From the NCBI GenBank assembly GCA_945883615.1, contig CAMCYB010000011.1, positions 1 through 45,582 of the forward strand: a stretch of DNA of 45,582 nucleotides, given 5' to 3'. The DNA comes from Bordetella parapertussis (lineage in GTDB: Bacteria > Pseudomonadota > Gammaproteobacteria > Burkholderiales > Burkholderiaceae_B). A model generated the notes under the pieces. That model worked only from the letters and a program-made list of their open reading frames with translations, was not told the DNA's origin and did not search any database. Of the stretch, positions 1 to 8,492 are shown in pieces (the first letter of the stretch is position 1; each line of letters starts with the position of its first letter). A program made the position numbers and the translations under genes.

Positions 1-117
1 ATGCCTAAACGTTGGAACAATCGGTCAACTCGCAATTGGCAACCCATTAATGAAGTCTGGCTTAACCCACCAAAAGAGCACATCAATGAATCTATTAATT
101 TAAAACAGGCAGCATGA
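1..117 (+). CDS. Partial or small ORF of unknown function
   Basis: A 38-codon frame is open from the first base of the window to a TGA at 115-117. It begins with an ATG at position 1, but the true start may lie upstream of the window. The peptide is basic at its N-terminus and contains a TRNWQPINEVWLNPPKEH stretch. I do not recognise it with confidence; it could be the C-terminal tail of a transposase or phage protein. Its stop overlaps the ATG at 114 of the capsid fragment (ATGA), which could couple translation or simply reflect a recombination junction. Confidence 0.3.
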   Translation: MPKRWNNRSTRNWQPINEVWLNPPKEHINESINLKQAA

Positions 118-563
118 AAGAACGGCCATCTTTGTTGACAACTACCGCAGGCGCGGACGTACTGTTTGATCTTGTGGACTCAGTTAAGGCGGCTTATTTG
201 CCAAACGCTGGCTGGATGATGACTCGCGCTATGAGGAACAAAATTCGAACTCTTAAAGATTTAGAGGGTCGGTATTTGTTTGAAACAAGCCTTCAAGCTG
301 GCACACCTGATCGCCTAATGGGTTATCCCGTGTTCCTTGCTGAGGATATGCCGGCACTGACTAGTGGTGCGGTCGGTGCGTTATTCGGTAATTTCCGTGA
401 GGCTTACACCATTGTCGATCGACTTGGAATCACGGTGCAGCGAGACACGATTACCAAGCCGGGCTTTGTAAAGTATTACGCTCGCAAGCGTGTCGGCGGC
501 GCTCTTACTAATCCTGAAGCAGTCAAGGCACTTATTCTCGGAAATGCACCAGCCCCTGATTGA
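114..563 (+). pseudogene. HK97-family phage major capsid protein, C-terminal fragment
   Basis: The 149 residues align by eye with the last third of HK97-type major capsid proteins. Recognisable parts are RPSLLTTTAGADVLFDLV, GRYLFETSLQAG, the LMGYPVFLAEDMP loop, FGNFREAYTIVDRLGI and a terminal YARKRVGGALTNPEAVKAL. Intact proteins of this family are about 380-420 residues, so the N-terminal arm and most of the first half are missing. The same frame is open upstream only to 99; a TAA lies at 96-98. No portal, protease, terminase or tail gene follows: the frame ends and a terminator begins about 100 bases later. The ATG at 114 may therefore be an accidental internal methionine. I read it as a relic of a prophage, not a working capsid gene. 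Confidence 0.8.
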
Positions 564-664
564 CGGCAGGGAGAAATAAACCGTCACGAGGATTAGTCGG
601 CTAGTGCCTCGATCCAGAAAAACCCCGACAACCGGTAAATTGATTCCTTCATTTGTTCCGGTAG

Positions 665-703
665 CCCCAAGCCGCTAATTCAGCACTTGGGGTTTATTTT
701 TTT
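665..703 (+). terminator. Rho-independent terminator
   Basis: CCCCAAG (665-671) and CTTGGGG (686-692) form a perfect 7-bp stem with a 14-base loop, followed directly by TTTATTTTTTT (693-703). The stretch 564-664 before it has no gene. It has only short inverted repeats: TGACGG 561-566 with CCGTCA 581-586, and CGAGG 587-591 with CCTCG 607-611. The terminator separates the phage relic from the secreted-protein gene. Confidence 0.8.
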
Positions 704-727
704 GTTGAGTTATCGTGGTGATGAATC

Positions 728-736
728 TGCTATAAA
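728..736 (+). promoter_or_regulatory. Possible extended -10 promoter
   Basis: TGCTATAAA (TG-n-TATAAA) lies 30 bases before the start codon of the secreted protein, with no good -35 hexamer at the expected spacing. It is the best promoter-like element between the upstream terminator and the gene. This is a motif reading only. Confidence 0.35.
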
Positions 737-765
737 GAAAATGACTCTTATAAAAGGAATCAGAT

Positions 766-1167
766 ATGAATAAATTACTTATGACGCTTGCCTGCACGAT
801 CGCATTTTCAGCACCAGCTTTTGCGCAACAAGTTACATATGCTTGTCAGTACATTAAATCAGCTGGATTGAATTGGGAGAAAGGAAAATGGAACACAAGT
901 AGTTTTAATTTAGACAAACCGTTTTTCTTGTCCACTGTCGGAGGTAGTTTAACGACTAATTCAGTAGAAAAGGTATTGACTTCTGACAGCACTTTTTGTC
1001 ATCCAACAAATTCGAAAAAACAAACTTGTTCAGACAGGCTTGGAGGCTCGTTAATTTTCAATCACGATAACGAGCTTGGTGGCGTTGCACAGTTATATGG
1101 AAGCATTGACAATGATGCCAATAAAGACACATTGAGTGTTTCTCCGTTCACTTGCACAAAGATGTAG
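766..1167 (+). CDS. Small secreted protein of unknown function
   Basis: A 133-residue protein begins with a classical Sec signal peptide: a lysine after Met, a hydrophobic stretch, then SAPAFA|QQ with probable cleavage after residue 20. The mature part starts QVTYACQYIKSAGLNWE and contains five cysteines, the last in the terminal FTCTKM. That suggests periplasmic disulphides. AAGGA at 754-758 is a good ribosome-binding site 7 bases before ATG. It is a single-gene unit bounded by the terminator at 665-703 and a weak hairpin at 1198-1220. I recall similar short 'YACQYI...NWE' hypothetical proteins in other betaproteobacteria, but I know no function and cannot confirm homology here. It sits beside a phage relic, so it may be cargo or simply a neighbouring chromosomal gene. 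Confidence 0.7.
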   Translation: MNKLLMTLACTIAFSAPAFAQQVTYACQYIKSAGLNWEKGKWNTSSFNLDKPFFLSTVGGSLTTNSVEKVLTSDSTFCHPTNSKKQTCSDRLGGSLIFNHDNELGGVAQLYGSIDNDANKDTLSVSPFTCTKM

Positions 1168-1197
1168 ACATACATCTTAAACAACCATCATTCAAAT

Positions 1198-1224
1198 AAG
1201 CCATTTAGTTATGTTGGCTTTTAT
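1198..1224 (+). terminator. Weak hairpin after the secreted-protein gene
   Basis: AAGCCA (1198-1203) pairs with TGGCTT (1215-1220) around an 11-base loop and is followed by a short TTAT. The stem is only 6 bp and the T-run is poor, so termination is uncertain. A perfect GATGTA/TACATC mini-dyad spans the stop codon at 1161-1176. Confidence 0.3.
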
Positions 1225-1274
1225 GTTGGCTAAACATTAAAATCTCTTATAAGTCATTGATTTATAAGGATACT

Positions 1275-1368
1275 TGGCGGAGGCGCAGGGATTCGAACCC
1301 TGGAAGCACGTTTTAGCGCACTTACTCCCTTAGCAGGGGAGCCCCTTCAGCCGCTCGGGCACGCCTCC
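1275..1368 (-). tRNA. tRNA-Ser (anticodon GCU)
   Basis: Read on the minus strand, the acceptor GGAGGCG pairs with CGCCTCC, followed by discriminator G and a genome-encoded CCA (1275-1277). The anticodon stem CUCCC/GGGAG encloses the loop CUGCUAA, giving anticodon GCU (complement at 1332-1334). A long class II variable arm and a normal TTCGAAT T-loop are present. At 94 nt with a variable arm it is a serine isoacceptor. It lies just downstream of lysC on the same strand. Confidence 0.97.
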
Positions 1369-1386
1369 GAAAAGTACAACATTCTA

Positions 1387-2643
1387 TCACGTAGGCGCAG
1401 ACTCAAGCCCAAATGCTTTATGTAGGGCTCTAACCGCCAATTCCATATACTTATCTTGAATCAGCACTGAGGTTTTAATTTCACTGGTACTAATTATTTG
1501 GATGTTGATGTTTTCATCAGCTAACGTTTTAAACATTAAACTGGCCACGCCAACATGTGAACGCATACCTATGCCAACAATCGACACTTTAGCGACATTT
1601 TCATCTGCCACCATTTCGCGCGCGCCGACTGAAGGCACAATCTCTTCGTTCATTAATTTCACAACCTTTGCAAAGTCGTTACGATTAACCGTGAAAGAAA
1701 AGTCAGTCATGCCTGAGACTGATTGATTTTGCACAATCATGTCAATATCAATATTGGCCTCGGCAACACGCCCTAAAATGCTATAGGCCACACCGGGGCG
1801 ATCGGGCACAGCAAGTAAGGTAATTTTGGCTTCATCGCGGGTGAATGCGATGCCTGAAACAACGGCAGATTCCATCTGTGCATCTTCCTCAAAAGTAATC
1901 AAAGTGCCCGATTGCATTTCTTGCTCGAGCGGCATGTTGGGGTCAGTTAATGACGACAAAACTCTCAGTGGTATGCGGTATTTACCGGCAAACTCAACCG
2001 AGCGAATTTGCAACACCTTAGAGCCCAGCGAGGCCATTTCTAACATTTCTTCAAACGAAATAACGCTCAAACGCCGGGCTTCTGAAACAACCCGCGGGTC
2101 GGTCGTGTAGACCCCATCAACGTCGGTATAAATCAAACATTCTTGCGCTTTGAGGGCTGCTGCAACGGCGACCGCAGAGGTGTCAGAACCGCCTCGGCCC
2201 AAGGTGGTAATGTGACCGTCATCATCAACCCCTTGAAACCCTGTGACCACAACAACCATGCCCGCATCAAGATCAGCTTTAATGCGCGCATCATCGATCG
2301 CCGTAATACGCGCTTTGGTAAAGGCCGAATCGGTTCGAATGGGTACTTGCCAACCCGCGTAACTTCGGGCTTGAACACCCTCTGCTTGAAGTGCGAGAGC
2401 AAGTAAGCCACTTGACACTTGCTCGCCTGTGGCCGCTAGCATGTCAAGCTCGCGCGGGTCAGGTAGCGCTGAAATGTCACGTGCCAACCCGATCAAGCGA
2501 TTGGTTTCACCCGACATCGCTGATGGAACCACGACGATTTGATGGCCCGCAGCATGCCATTTAGCGACCCGACGCGCTACATTTTTGATACGCTCGGTTG
2601 AGCCCATCGAGGTACCGCCATATTTGTGAACAATAATTGCCAT
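1387..2643 (-). CDS. lysC: Aspartate kinase
   Basis: This cytoplasmic enzyme phosphorylates L-aspartate, the first step toward lysine, threonine, methionine and diaminopimelate. The 418 residues show the kinase signature KYGGTSMGS (7-15), TGEQVSSGLLA (72-82) and TTLGRGGSDTSA (147-158). Two ACT domains occupy about 265-418 and would carry feedback control by lysine and/or threonine. Length is typical for the monofunctional enzyme; no homoserine dehydrogenase domain follows. The ATG at 2643 places the GGTS motif in its usual position. It is the last protein gene of the minus-strand run and is followed closely by tRNA-Ser. dapA, another diaminopimelate-pathway gene, is about 18 kb away at 20831-21739. 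Confidence 0.97.
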   Translation of the reverse strand: MAIIVHKYGGTSMGSTERIKNVARRVAKWHAAGHQIVVVPSAMSGETNRLIGLARDISALPDPRELDMLAATGEQVSSGLLALALQAEGVQARSYAGWQVPIRTDSAFTKARITAIDDARIKADLDAGMVVVVTGFQGVDDDGHITTLGRGGSDTSAVAVAAALKAQECLIYTDVDGVYTTDPRVVSEARRLSVISFEEMLEMASLGSKVLQIRSVEFAGKYRIPLRVLSSLTDPNMPLEQEMQSGTLITFEEDAQMESAVVSGIAFTRDEAKITLLAVPDRPGVAYSILGRVAEANIDIDMIVQNQSVSGMTDFSFTVNRNDFAKVVKLMNEEIVPSVGAREMVADENVAKVSIVGIGMRSHVGVASLMFKTLADENINIQIISTSEIKTSVLIQDKYMELAVRALHKAFGLESAPT

Positions 2644-2708
2644 TTTAAAATCAGCTTTAGTAGACTACTGTGACATACCAACATGTGTTGGAAGAAAAAA
2701 GAAGTATT

Positions 2709-3758
2709 TTAGCGCGAAGATAAAACAACCCGTTTCTTGCGGCATTGCACCAGGTGATGACCATGCTGCCAGCGTAAATCGCGATCTTGGCCCAAAGCAT
2801 GCAAACCCCTTAGTTGCTTGCTAAGTTCATCAAGGCGCCCCGCTGTGGGCATCGCTGAGGCCGCCAAGGCTAACCATCGTCTTAAAACCAATATTTGCTG
2901 TGGCTGAGTTAAATCACGCCAAGCCTTTAAATCAAAACTGTGACTAACCTGATCAAACTCAACCCGCTTGAGCAACTCATCAGCGTACTCATCTAACAAG
3001 ATATTCGCTTGAGTGGCTTGCTCAGCATGGCGCGACAAGTTGCTCACCCAGGTGGGCCAACGCGCTTCTAAGGCAGGAATAATTTGACTACGTAAGGCAC
3101 CCCGAGCTAAACGGCTATCAACATTACTGGGATCAAGCACAGGCTGCCAGCCTGTCGCTTGGCTAAACGCTTGAATCAAGCCCAAAACGTCGGGTTTGGC
3201 AACGGCTAACCAGGGGCGCAACCACGACACCGTTTGTTTTGCATAGGTTGTGGCCGTTTGCATACCGGCCAGACCCGTCACACCGGACCCACGCAACAAC
3301 CTCAATAAAACGGTTTCAGCTTGATCTTGCGCGTGATGGGCCAACAAAATAGCACCCACACCATGCAAGCTAGCCAAGTCATGCAACGCGTGTTGGCGGG
3401 CAGCACGAGCGCTACCCTCTGGCCCTAAACCCGAGCTCAAGTCGACTTTGACCTGAGTATGAAAAACGGGAACACCCAAAATTTGACCCAGTTGCTCAAC
3501 ATCTAGCGACCATTGGTCAGCTTTGGCTTGCATACCGTGATGTATATGAAATAAGTACAGAGGCCGTTGCCAAGTTTGACACAAGGCCGCTGTGGCAATG
3601 GCTAACGCTGCTGAATCTGGCCCGCCGCTACAAGCCACCGCAATGGGGCGATTTGGCAAATGATGTATGAGCAATGCTTCAATGGGTTGGGTCAATGCTG
3701 GGGCAGTCAAGCCGCCCCAAGCGCCCCAACTAGGCACGCACTTCTTGGAATCGCCCAT
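2709..3758 (-). CDS. tilS: tRNA(Ile)-lysidine synthase
   Basis: TilS modifies C34 of the CAU-anticodon tRNA-Ile to lysidine, changing its decoding from AUG to AUA. The PP-loop ATP-pyrophosphatase motif [10 protein letters not shown] lies at about residues 44-53. [27 protein letters not shown] and LDPSN follow, all typical of TilS. The ATG at 3758 gives 349 residues; an upstream TTG at 3788 is possible but lies deeper inside accA. With the ATG start, the gene overlaps the accA 3' end by 29 bases, so translational coupling is likely. The protein is shorter than the E. coli enzyme (about 430), mainly in the C-terminal tRNA-binding part. I believe compact versions are usual in related betaproteobacteria. 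Confidence 0.93.
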   Translation of the reverse strand: MGDSKKCVPSWGAWGGLTAPALTQPIEALLIHHLPNRPIAVACSGGPDSAALAIATAALCQTWQRPLYLFHIHHGMQAKADQWSLDVEQLGQILGVPVFHTQVKVDLSSGLGPEGSARAARQHALHDLASLHGVGAILLAHHAQDQAETVLLRLLRGSGVTGLAGMQTATTYAKQTVSWLRPWLAVAKPDVLGLIQAFSQATGWQPVLDPSNVDSRLARGALRSQIIPALEARWPTWVSNLSRHAEQATQANILLDEYADELLKRVEFDQVSHSFDLKAWRDLTQPQQILVLRRWLALAASAMPTAGRLDELSKQLRGLHALGQDRDLRWQHGHHLVQCRKKRVVLSSR

Positions 3759-4695
3759 AAGACAGTAAACGCTCAAGACGGTGTGCAATCAGCTGTTCAG
3801 GCGTCATGCCTGAAAGCTGGCGTAATGAATCAGCCAAAGCGCGCCTTAAAAGCCGCGCCATGACACGGGGGTCACGATGCGCGCCACCCACAGGCTCGTT
3901 CACAACACGATCAATCAAACCTAAGTCTTTTAAACGCGGCGCGGTTATGGCCAGTGCTTCAGCAGCCTCAGGGGCTTTGTCTGCACTGCGCCACAAAATT
4001 GACGCGCAACCTTCAGGGGAAATCACTGAAAACGTTGAGTATTGCAACATCAACAGCGCATTACCCACCGCGATTGCAAGTGCACCACCTGAGCCACCCT
4101 CACCAATAATGGTACAAATAACGGGTACTTTTAATTCAGCCATGGCGTAAAGATTACGACCAATGGCTTCAGATTGACCGCGCTCTTCAGCGCCGATGCC
4201 CGGGTAAGCGCCTGGCGTGTCAATAAATGTAAAAATAGGTAGGCGGAACTTTTCAGCAACGCGCATTAAGCGCAACGCTTTGCGGTAACCCTCAGGGCGA
4301 GGCATACCAAAATTACGTGCCGTGCGTTCTTTGGTATCACGGCCTTTTTGATGGCCAATAACCATACACGAGGAGCCGTTAAACCGCGCTAAACCACCCA
4401 CTATAGACTGATCGTCAGCAAACATGCGGTCGCCATGCAACTCGTGGTAGTCAGTAAAGATTTCTCTGACGTAATCGAGCGTATAAGGGCGCTGTGGATG
4501 ACGGGCAACCAATGCTGTTTGCCAAGGGGTCAGCTTGCCATAAATGTCTTTTGCAAGCGACTGGCTCTTATGTTGTAACCGGTTGATTTCATCAGAAATA
4601 TCAACGGCAGAATCTGCTTGAACAAAACGCAATTGTTCGATCTTATTTTCAAGATCGGCTAGAGGTTGTTCGAATTCAAGAAAAATATTGGGCAT
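3730..4695 (-). CDS. accA: Acetyl-CoA carboxylase, carboxyltransferase subunit alpha
   Basis: With AccD this subunit transfers carboxyl from biotin-BCCP to acetyl-CoA, producing malonyl-CoA for fatty acid synthesis. The 321 residues match the family in length. They begin with the typical [19 protein letters not shown] coiled N-terminus and include [36 protein letters not shown] and [15 protein letters not shown], which form the crotonase-fold oxyanion region. It is cotranscribed with alkA upstream (94-base gap) and overlaps tilS downstream. No clear Shine-Dalgarno sequence precedes the ATG at 4695, but the N-terminus fits the family. Confidence 0.97.
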   Translation of the reverse strand: MPNIFLEFEQPLADLENKIEQLRFVQADSAVDISDEINRLQHKSQSLAKDIYGKLTPWQTALVARHPQRPYTLDYVREIFTDYHELHGDRMFADDQSIVGGLARFNGSSCMVIGHQKGRDTKERTARNFGMPRPEGYRKALRLMRVAEKFRLPIFTFIDTPGAYPGIGAEERGQSEAIGRNLYAMAELKVPVICTIIGEGGSGGALAIAVGNALLMLQYSTFSVISPEGCASILWRSADKAPEAAEALAITAPRLKDLGLIDRVVNEPVGGAHRDPRVMARLLRRALADSLRQLSGMTPEQLIAHRLERLLSYGRFQEVRA

Positions 4696-4788
4696 TGCGT
4701 CGCTAAATATCTGTAAATGTCACGATAGTGTAACGGTTATCACCCATCGCGCGCCAACTAGGCTTGGCAGGTTTATTAAATAGATACA

Positions 4789-5439
4789 TTAATACTCAAC
4801 CACAAGGGGATCAAGACTGCGCCATAGGTACCACGTGGCAACGGTACACCAAGGCGACCACGCCTCGGCCACTTCGCGAGCCTCGAATCGCGATACCGGC
4901 TCGCCGCTAAAGTAATGCATTGAAATGGCTTTTAACAAGCCCACATCATCGAGTGGCAAAACATTGGGGCGCTGCAGGTTAAAAATAAGAAACATTTCAG
5001 CTGTCCAACGCCCAATACCTCGAATCGCGATCAAATCGTTGATGACGTCTTCGTCTTGCATCTGACCCCAATTTTGGGGTTGAACTTGCTTATTTTTGAA
5101 GTGGCTTGCCAAATCAGTCACATACTCAGCTTTACGTAACGACAAACCGCAGCTGCGCAAACCCTCTAAGCCCAAACGTTGAACGGTTAGAGGCGTAAAG
5201 CGACGACCACAGCCCTTCAGCACGCGCTGCCAGACCGATTCAGCCGCCTTCACTGAAATTTGTTGACCCACAATTGAGCGCGCTAACGTCATAAAGGGGT
5301 CGCCACGCGACTCAACAGAACCCTCACGATTGAGCGGTATCAATCGTTTCATAATGCGGTCTTTTTTGATTAAATGCCCAACAGCCTCTTCCCAATAGTG
5401 GGGTTTACCGTTTGGCTCATTGGCTTGAAGGCTTGACAA
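4789..5439 (-). CDS. alkA: DNA-3-methyladenine glycosylase II (AlkA-type, HhH-GPD)
   Basis: A base-excision repair glycosylase that removes alkylated purines. The 216 residues carry the DPFMTLARSIVGQQIS entry motif (47-62) and a helix-hairpin-helix AIRGIGRWTAEMFLIF (138-153). The catalytic-aspartate segment LPLDDVGL follows at 161-168, with Asp165 the likely nucleophile activator. It is the short form without the E. coli AlkA N-terminal domain. The start is a TTG at 5439, four bases after the cysS stop. It is supported by a GGGG-containing ribosome-binding site about 10 bases upstream, inside the end of cysS. This placement behind cysS and before accA is one I associate with Bordetella relatives. 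Confidence 0.9.
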   Translation of the reverse strand: MSSLQANEPNGKPHYWEEAVGHLIKKDRIMKRLIPLNREGSVESRGDPFMTLARSIVGQQISVKAAESVWQRVLKGCGRRFTPLTVQRLGLEGLRSCGLSLRKAEYVTDLASHFKNKQVQPQNWGQMQDEDVINDLIAIRGIGRWTAEMFLIFNLQRPNVLPLDDVGLLKAISMHYFSGEPVSRFEAREVAEAWSPWCTVATWYLWRSLDPLVVEY

Positions 5440-5443
5440 GACA

Positions 5444-7096
5444 TTAGCCCCTTTGCCAATGCGTCAAACCACCCGACCTGTCTTCTAAAACAACACCGCT
5501 GGCCAATAACTTGGCACGAATCTCGTCGGCGAGTTTAAAGTCTTTCTGCGCTTTTGCATGGGCCCGAGATTGAATGAGCATTTCAATTTGCTCATCGTTC
5601 AAAACCTCGTGTGCCGCGCTGCTTTGGTGCGTTGGCTGATCAACGCTTAAAGACCCCTGTGCCACGTGGTCTTGACGAGCAAGTTGACTTTGCTCAAGCG
5701 CACGTCGGGTATAACGTGTGGTTGATTTTAGATAAACTGAGGGGTCAGTTTGCAATAACCCCAGCACACCGCCTAATGCACGCAATTGACTCGCCGCCGC
5801 AACAGCACGCGCAACATGATGATCGTCATCTTGGCTTAATTTAGAACTGCTCACGCTGTGACCACCACGATTGGCCTGTGTCGCCAAATCAAACAAAACG
5901 GCAACGGCACCTGCCGTATTAAAGTCGTCGTTCATCGCCGCAGCAAAGGCTTGCGCTTCAGGTGTTGACCAATCAATTGCTTCAGTTGCAGTCGCTTTCA
6001 GGTCATTCGTTGTTGCCTGTGTCGTTGCCACTTGTGGTGTTGCAGTTTGGGTCGCTGGTGTAACCGAATAAGCCTGCAAGGTTTGATAAAGTCGGTCTAG
6101 GGCGTGTTGCGCATCGGCCAAATTATCGGGTGTGTAATTTTGTATGCTGCGGTAATGATTACGAACAATAAAAAACCGCAACATTTCAGCTTCACGAGGG
6201 TTAGCCGTGTAGTTTGCTTGATTCTTGGGTATATCTGTAATGCAAACTGTTTGGCGAATTGTTTTAAAGTTACCTAACGATTTTGACATTTTTTCAGCAT
6301 CAACCATGAGCGGGCCGCAGTGCAGCCAATGGTTTGCCAATGTACCCCCAAACGCACCTTCAGTTTGTGCAATTTCATTTTCGTGATGGGGAAATTTTAA
6401 GTCGGGCCCGCCACCGTGAATATCTAAGGGTAAACCCAATAAGGCTTTACTCATGGCAGAGCACTCAATATGCCAGCCTGGCCGCCCCCAACCATAAAGT
6501 GACTGCCATTTTGATTCGGGGGGTTCAGTGGCTTTTGCCGCCTTCCACAAAACGAAATCAAGGGGATCGCGCTTACCTGCTGTGACCGCTACGCGCTCGC
6601 CCGCCCTAAGCTCATCAAGCGTTTTACCTGATAATTTGCCATAACCCTCAAAACTACGCACCGCATAATTAACGTCGCCCTCTTGGGTGCGGTAGGCGTG
6701 ACCCTGGCTTTCTAAACGATCAATGATATCAAGCATACCGCTGACGTGATCGGTGGCTTGCGGCTGATGATCTGGTGCCTGAACCCCGAGGGCTGCCTCA
6801 TCGGCATGCATCGCTTGAATAAAAAACTGTGTGACATCTGATATCTTTTGGTTTGTTTCAACGGCACGTTTGATGATTTTGTCGTCAATATCGGTGATGT
6901 TACGGACATAATTCACGTTAAAACCCGACGCACGCAACCATCGTGCAATAACGTCAAAGCTGACCAACATGCGTGCGTGCCCAAGGTGACAGAAATCATA
7001 AACAGTCATGCCACAAACATACATGGCTACATGGCCCTCTTGAACCGGCTCAAAAGGTCGTTTACTACGGTTAAGAGAATCGTATATTTGAAGCAT
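5444..7096 (-). CDS. cysS: Cysteinyl-tRNA synthetase (enlarged)
   Basis: A class I synthetase that charges tRNA-Cys. The ATG at 7096 gives [17 protein letters not shown], the normal N-terminus; upstream in-frame codons are not needed. Visible motifs are zinc ligands Cys28 ([10 protein letters not shown]), Cys212 (HIECSAMS) and H237/H238-E-N-E, the HIGH variant HLGH (37-40), and KMSKS (269-273). At 550 residues it is about 90 longer than the roughly 460 usual. The excess is in three places: about 283-300 after KMSKS, a Thr/Ala/Gln-rich linker at 344-375, and a polar stretch at about 455-498 before the C-terminal [18 protein letters not shown] helix. All catalytic elements remain, so I expect it to work. 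It heads the minus-strand run. Confidence 0.95.
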   Translation of the reverse strand: MLQIYDSLNRSKRPFEPVQEGHVAMYVCGMTVYDFCHLGHARMLVSFDVIARWLRASGFNVNYVRNITDIDDKIIKRAVETNQKISDVTQFFIQAMHADEAALGVQAPDHQPQATDHVSGMLDIIDRLESQGHAYRTQEGDVNYAVRSFEGYGKLSGKTLDELRAGERVAVTAGKRDPLDFVLWKAAKATEPPESKWQSLYGWGRPGWHIECSAMSKALLGLPLDIHGGGPDLKFPHHENEIAQTEGAFGGTLANHWLHCGPLMVDAEKMSKSLGNFKTIRQTVCITDIPKNQANYTANPREAEMLRFFIVRNHYRSIQNYTPDNLADAQHALDRLYQTLQAYSVTPATQTATPQVATTQATTNDLKATATEAIDWSTPEAQAFAAAMNDDFNTAGAVAVLFDLATQANRGGHSVSSSKLSQDDDHHVARAVAAASQLRALGGVLGLLQTDPSVYLKSTTRYTRRALEQSQLARQDHVAQGSLSVDQPTHQSSAAHEVLNDEQIEMLIQSRAHAKAQKDFKLADEIRAKLLASGVVLEDRSGGLTHWQRG

Positions 7097-7187
7097 GAAT
7101 AATGAATGAGGTGGGCTTTTTCTTACGTGATGCAAAAGCACCGTTAAAATAACGAAAAGTAAGTATAACAACTGAGGTACGGGTCAA

Positions 7188-7832
7188 TTGAGTTTATTGC
7201 ATCGAATGAAGCGTTTTCTGCAAGGCACACTAGGCATTTTTGTCTTGCTGACGCTGCTCGCCTGTGCGGCCCCCCCCAAACCCACCGCAGTCAACAATGT
7301 TGATCAAAATGTAAAGACAAAGCCTAAAGTGAATCGGGGCTGGGAAGACCTCGCTCTACTACTTGATAAAATTGCACCTGATGTTGATACTGAAGTGCCA
7401 CTTTCTGGTGAGGAAATTGATTTACTTATCGAAGCACTGATCAACGCAGGTGATATTGATGATGCGCTTGAGATGATTAAAGCCCGTCAAGCGGTACTGG
7501 CCAATAACACAGCACCTGGCACTGACGTTCAACTTATGTTTCAACATGCCCGGGCACTTGCACTGAATGGTCAAACACAAGAAGCGAAAGCCATTTATAT
7601 TAATTTGACCGAACGCTTTCCTGAACTCATTCAGCCTTGGAACAACCTAGCCGTGCTTTATGCCAATGAGGGCGAGATCGTAAAAGCTGAAGAAGCCCTA
7701 CAAACAGCGCTGTTAGGCCACCCAAACAACGCAAATGCTAAATATAATTTGGCTAAAATTCAGCAAGCTGTCGCTGACGCTGCCAAAACGCAAAAACAAA
7801 CGCCACAGCGTAAACCCGTCAAAACGCAATAG
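7188..7832 (+). CDS. Tetratricopeptide-repeat lipoprotein
   Basis: A 214-residue envelope protein of unknown specific role. The N-terminus has basic residues, a hydrophobic segment and a lipobox LLAC|AAPP, so it is probably lipid-anchored. TPR-like helices occupy roughly 110-195, including [22 protein letters not shown] and [12 protein letters not shown]. The tail is rich in Lys, Gln and Pro. The start is uncertain. TTG at 7188 has GAGG (7174-7177) ten bases upstream and is preferred; an ATG at 7206 would still leave a full signal sequence. It is divergent from cysS across a 91-base gap and leads a short run with the cyclophilin and lpxH. A scaffold role in envelope biogenesis is only inference from TPRs and lipidation. 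Confidence 0.85.
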   Translation: MSLLHRMKRFLQGTLGIFVLLTLLACAAPPKPTAVNNVDQNVKTKPKVNRGWEDLALLLDKIAPDVDTEVPLSGEEIDLLIEALINAGDIDDALEMIKARQAVLANNTAPGTDVQLMFQHARALALNGQTQEAKAIYINLTERFPELIQPWNNLAVLYANEGEIVKAEEALQTALLGHPNNANAKYNLAKIQQAVADAAKTQKQTPQRKPVKTQ

Positions 7833-7846
7833 GAATCATCGTCAAT

Positions 7847-8485
7847 ATGCATAACCTACGCCTTAATTATTTTAGTAAAACTCTTCTCACCACTCTTTTC
7901 ATTTTCTTTACCCTTGGCTCAATAAACACCGCACTCAGCCAAACCAAACCTCAACCTCAAAAAGGCACCGCTTCCATGAGTACAAACCCACGCGTCAATC
8001 TAAAAACTAATCTTGGCGATATCGTCATTGAACTCAACGCTGAAAAAGCACCTAAATCAGCTGAAAACTTTTTAATGTATGCCCGTGAAGGCGCTTACAA
8101 CAATACAATTTTTCATCGAGTGATGGACGGCTTCATGGTTCAAGGCGGTGGTTTTGAACCCGGCATGAAACAAAAGCCGACCCATGCCCCAATCGATAAT
8201 GAAGCAGCAAATGGCCTTAAAAATGACAAGTACACCGTTGCTATGGCTCGCACCAACGACCCCCATTCAGCAACCTCACAGTTTTTCATTAATGTGGCCA
8301 ACAATGAATTTTTAAACTTCAAATCACCCAGTGGCAGTGGTTGGGGCTACGCTGTATTTGGCAAGGTTGTTCAGGGTGAAGACGTCGTTGACAAGATTCG
8401 CGCTGTCAAGACGGGCACAACGGGTTTCCATCAAAATGTACCCACGACTGATGTCATCATTGAGCAAGTCACCATCATTGAATAA
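7847..8485 (+). CDS. Cyclophilin-type peptidyl-prolyl isomerase with signal peptide
   Basis: The protein catalyses cis-trans isomerisation of prolyl bonds. The 212 residues combine a hydrophobic export signal (about 1-31, [12 protein letters not shown]) with a complete cyclophilin domain from about 48. Core motifs are [38 protein letters not shown] and [13 protein letters not shown]. The domain reads like cytoplasmic PpiB ([20 protein letters not shown]...GFHQNVP) rather than a typical periplasmic PpiA. An in-frame ATG at 7976 begins [15 protein letters not shown] and would give a 169-residue PpiB-like protein. AGGA precedes the first ATG by about 12 bases. It lies between the TPR lipoprotein (14-base gap) and lpxH. 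Whether it should be called ppiA or ppiB is unresolved. Confidence 0.93.
   Translation: MHNLRLNYFSKTLLTTLFIFFTLGSINTALSQTKPQPQKGTASMSTNPRVNLKTNLGDIVIELNAEKAPKSAENFLMYAREGAYNNTIFHRVMDGFMVQGGGFEPGMKQKPTHAPIDNEAANGLKNDKYTVAMARTNDPHSATSQFFINVANNEFLNFKSPSGSGWGYAVFGKVVQGEDVVDKIRAVKTGTTGFHQNVPTTDVIIEQVTIIE
7961..7978 (+). promoter_or_regulatory. Possible internal ribosome-binding site and start in the cyclophilin gene
   Basis: AAAGG at 7961-7965 lies 10 bases before an in-frame ATG (7976-7978) exactly where the conserved PpiB-like domain begins. Initiation here would skip the signal peptide and give a cytosolic form. Sequence inspection alone cannot show that it is used. Confidence 0.4.
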
Positions 8486-8492
8486 ATTGCAG

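Noticed and set aside
564..765. A structured small RNA between the capsid relic and the secreted-protein gene
   Set aside because: Several short inverted repeats occur, but only the 665-703 hairpin is convincing and it behaves as a terminator. No known RNA family was recognised.
1..1167. Defence or toxin-antitoxin module in the accessory left edge
   Set aside because: The small secreted protein has a signal peptide and no antitoxin partner; the other frame is a capsid fragment. Nothing points to defence.
2143..2411. Overlapping frames on both strands inside lysC
   Set aside because: The kinase motifs lie in the lysC frame; these are frame shadows.
8331..8492. Upstream extension of lpxH into the cyclophilin gene
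   Set aside because: The extra residues are the cyclophilin 3' end in another frame; the LpxH fold starts at the SDIHLS strand just after 8493.
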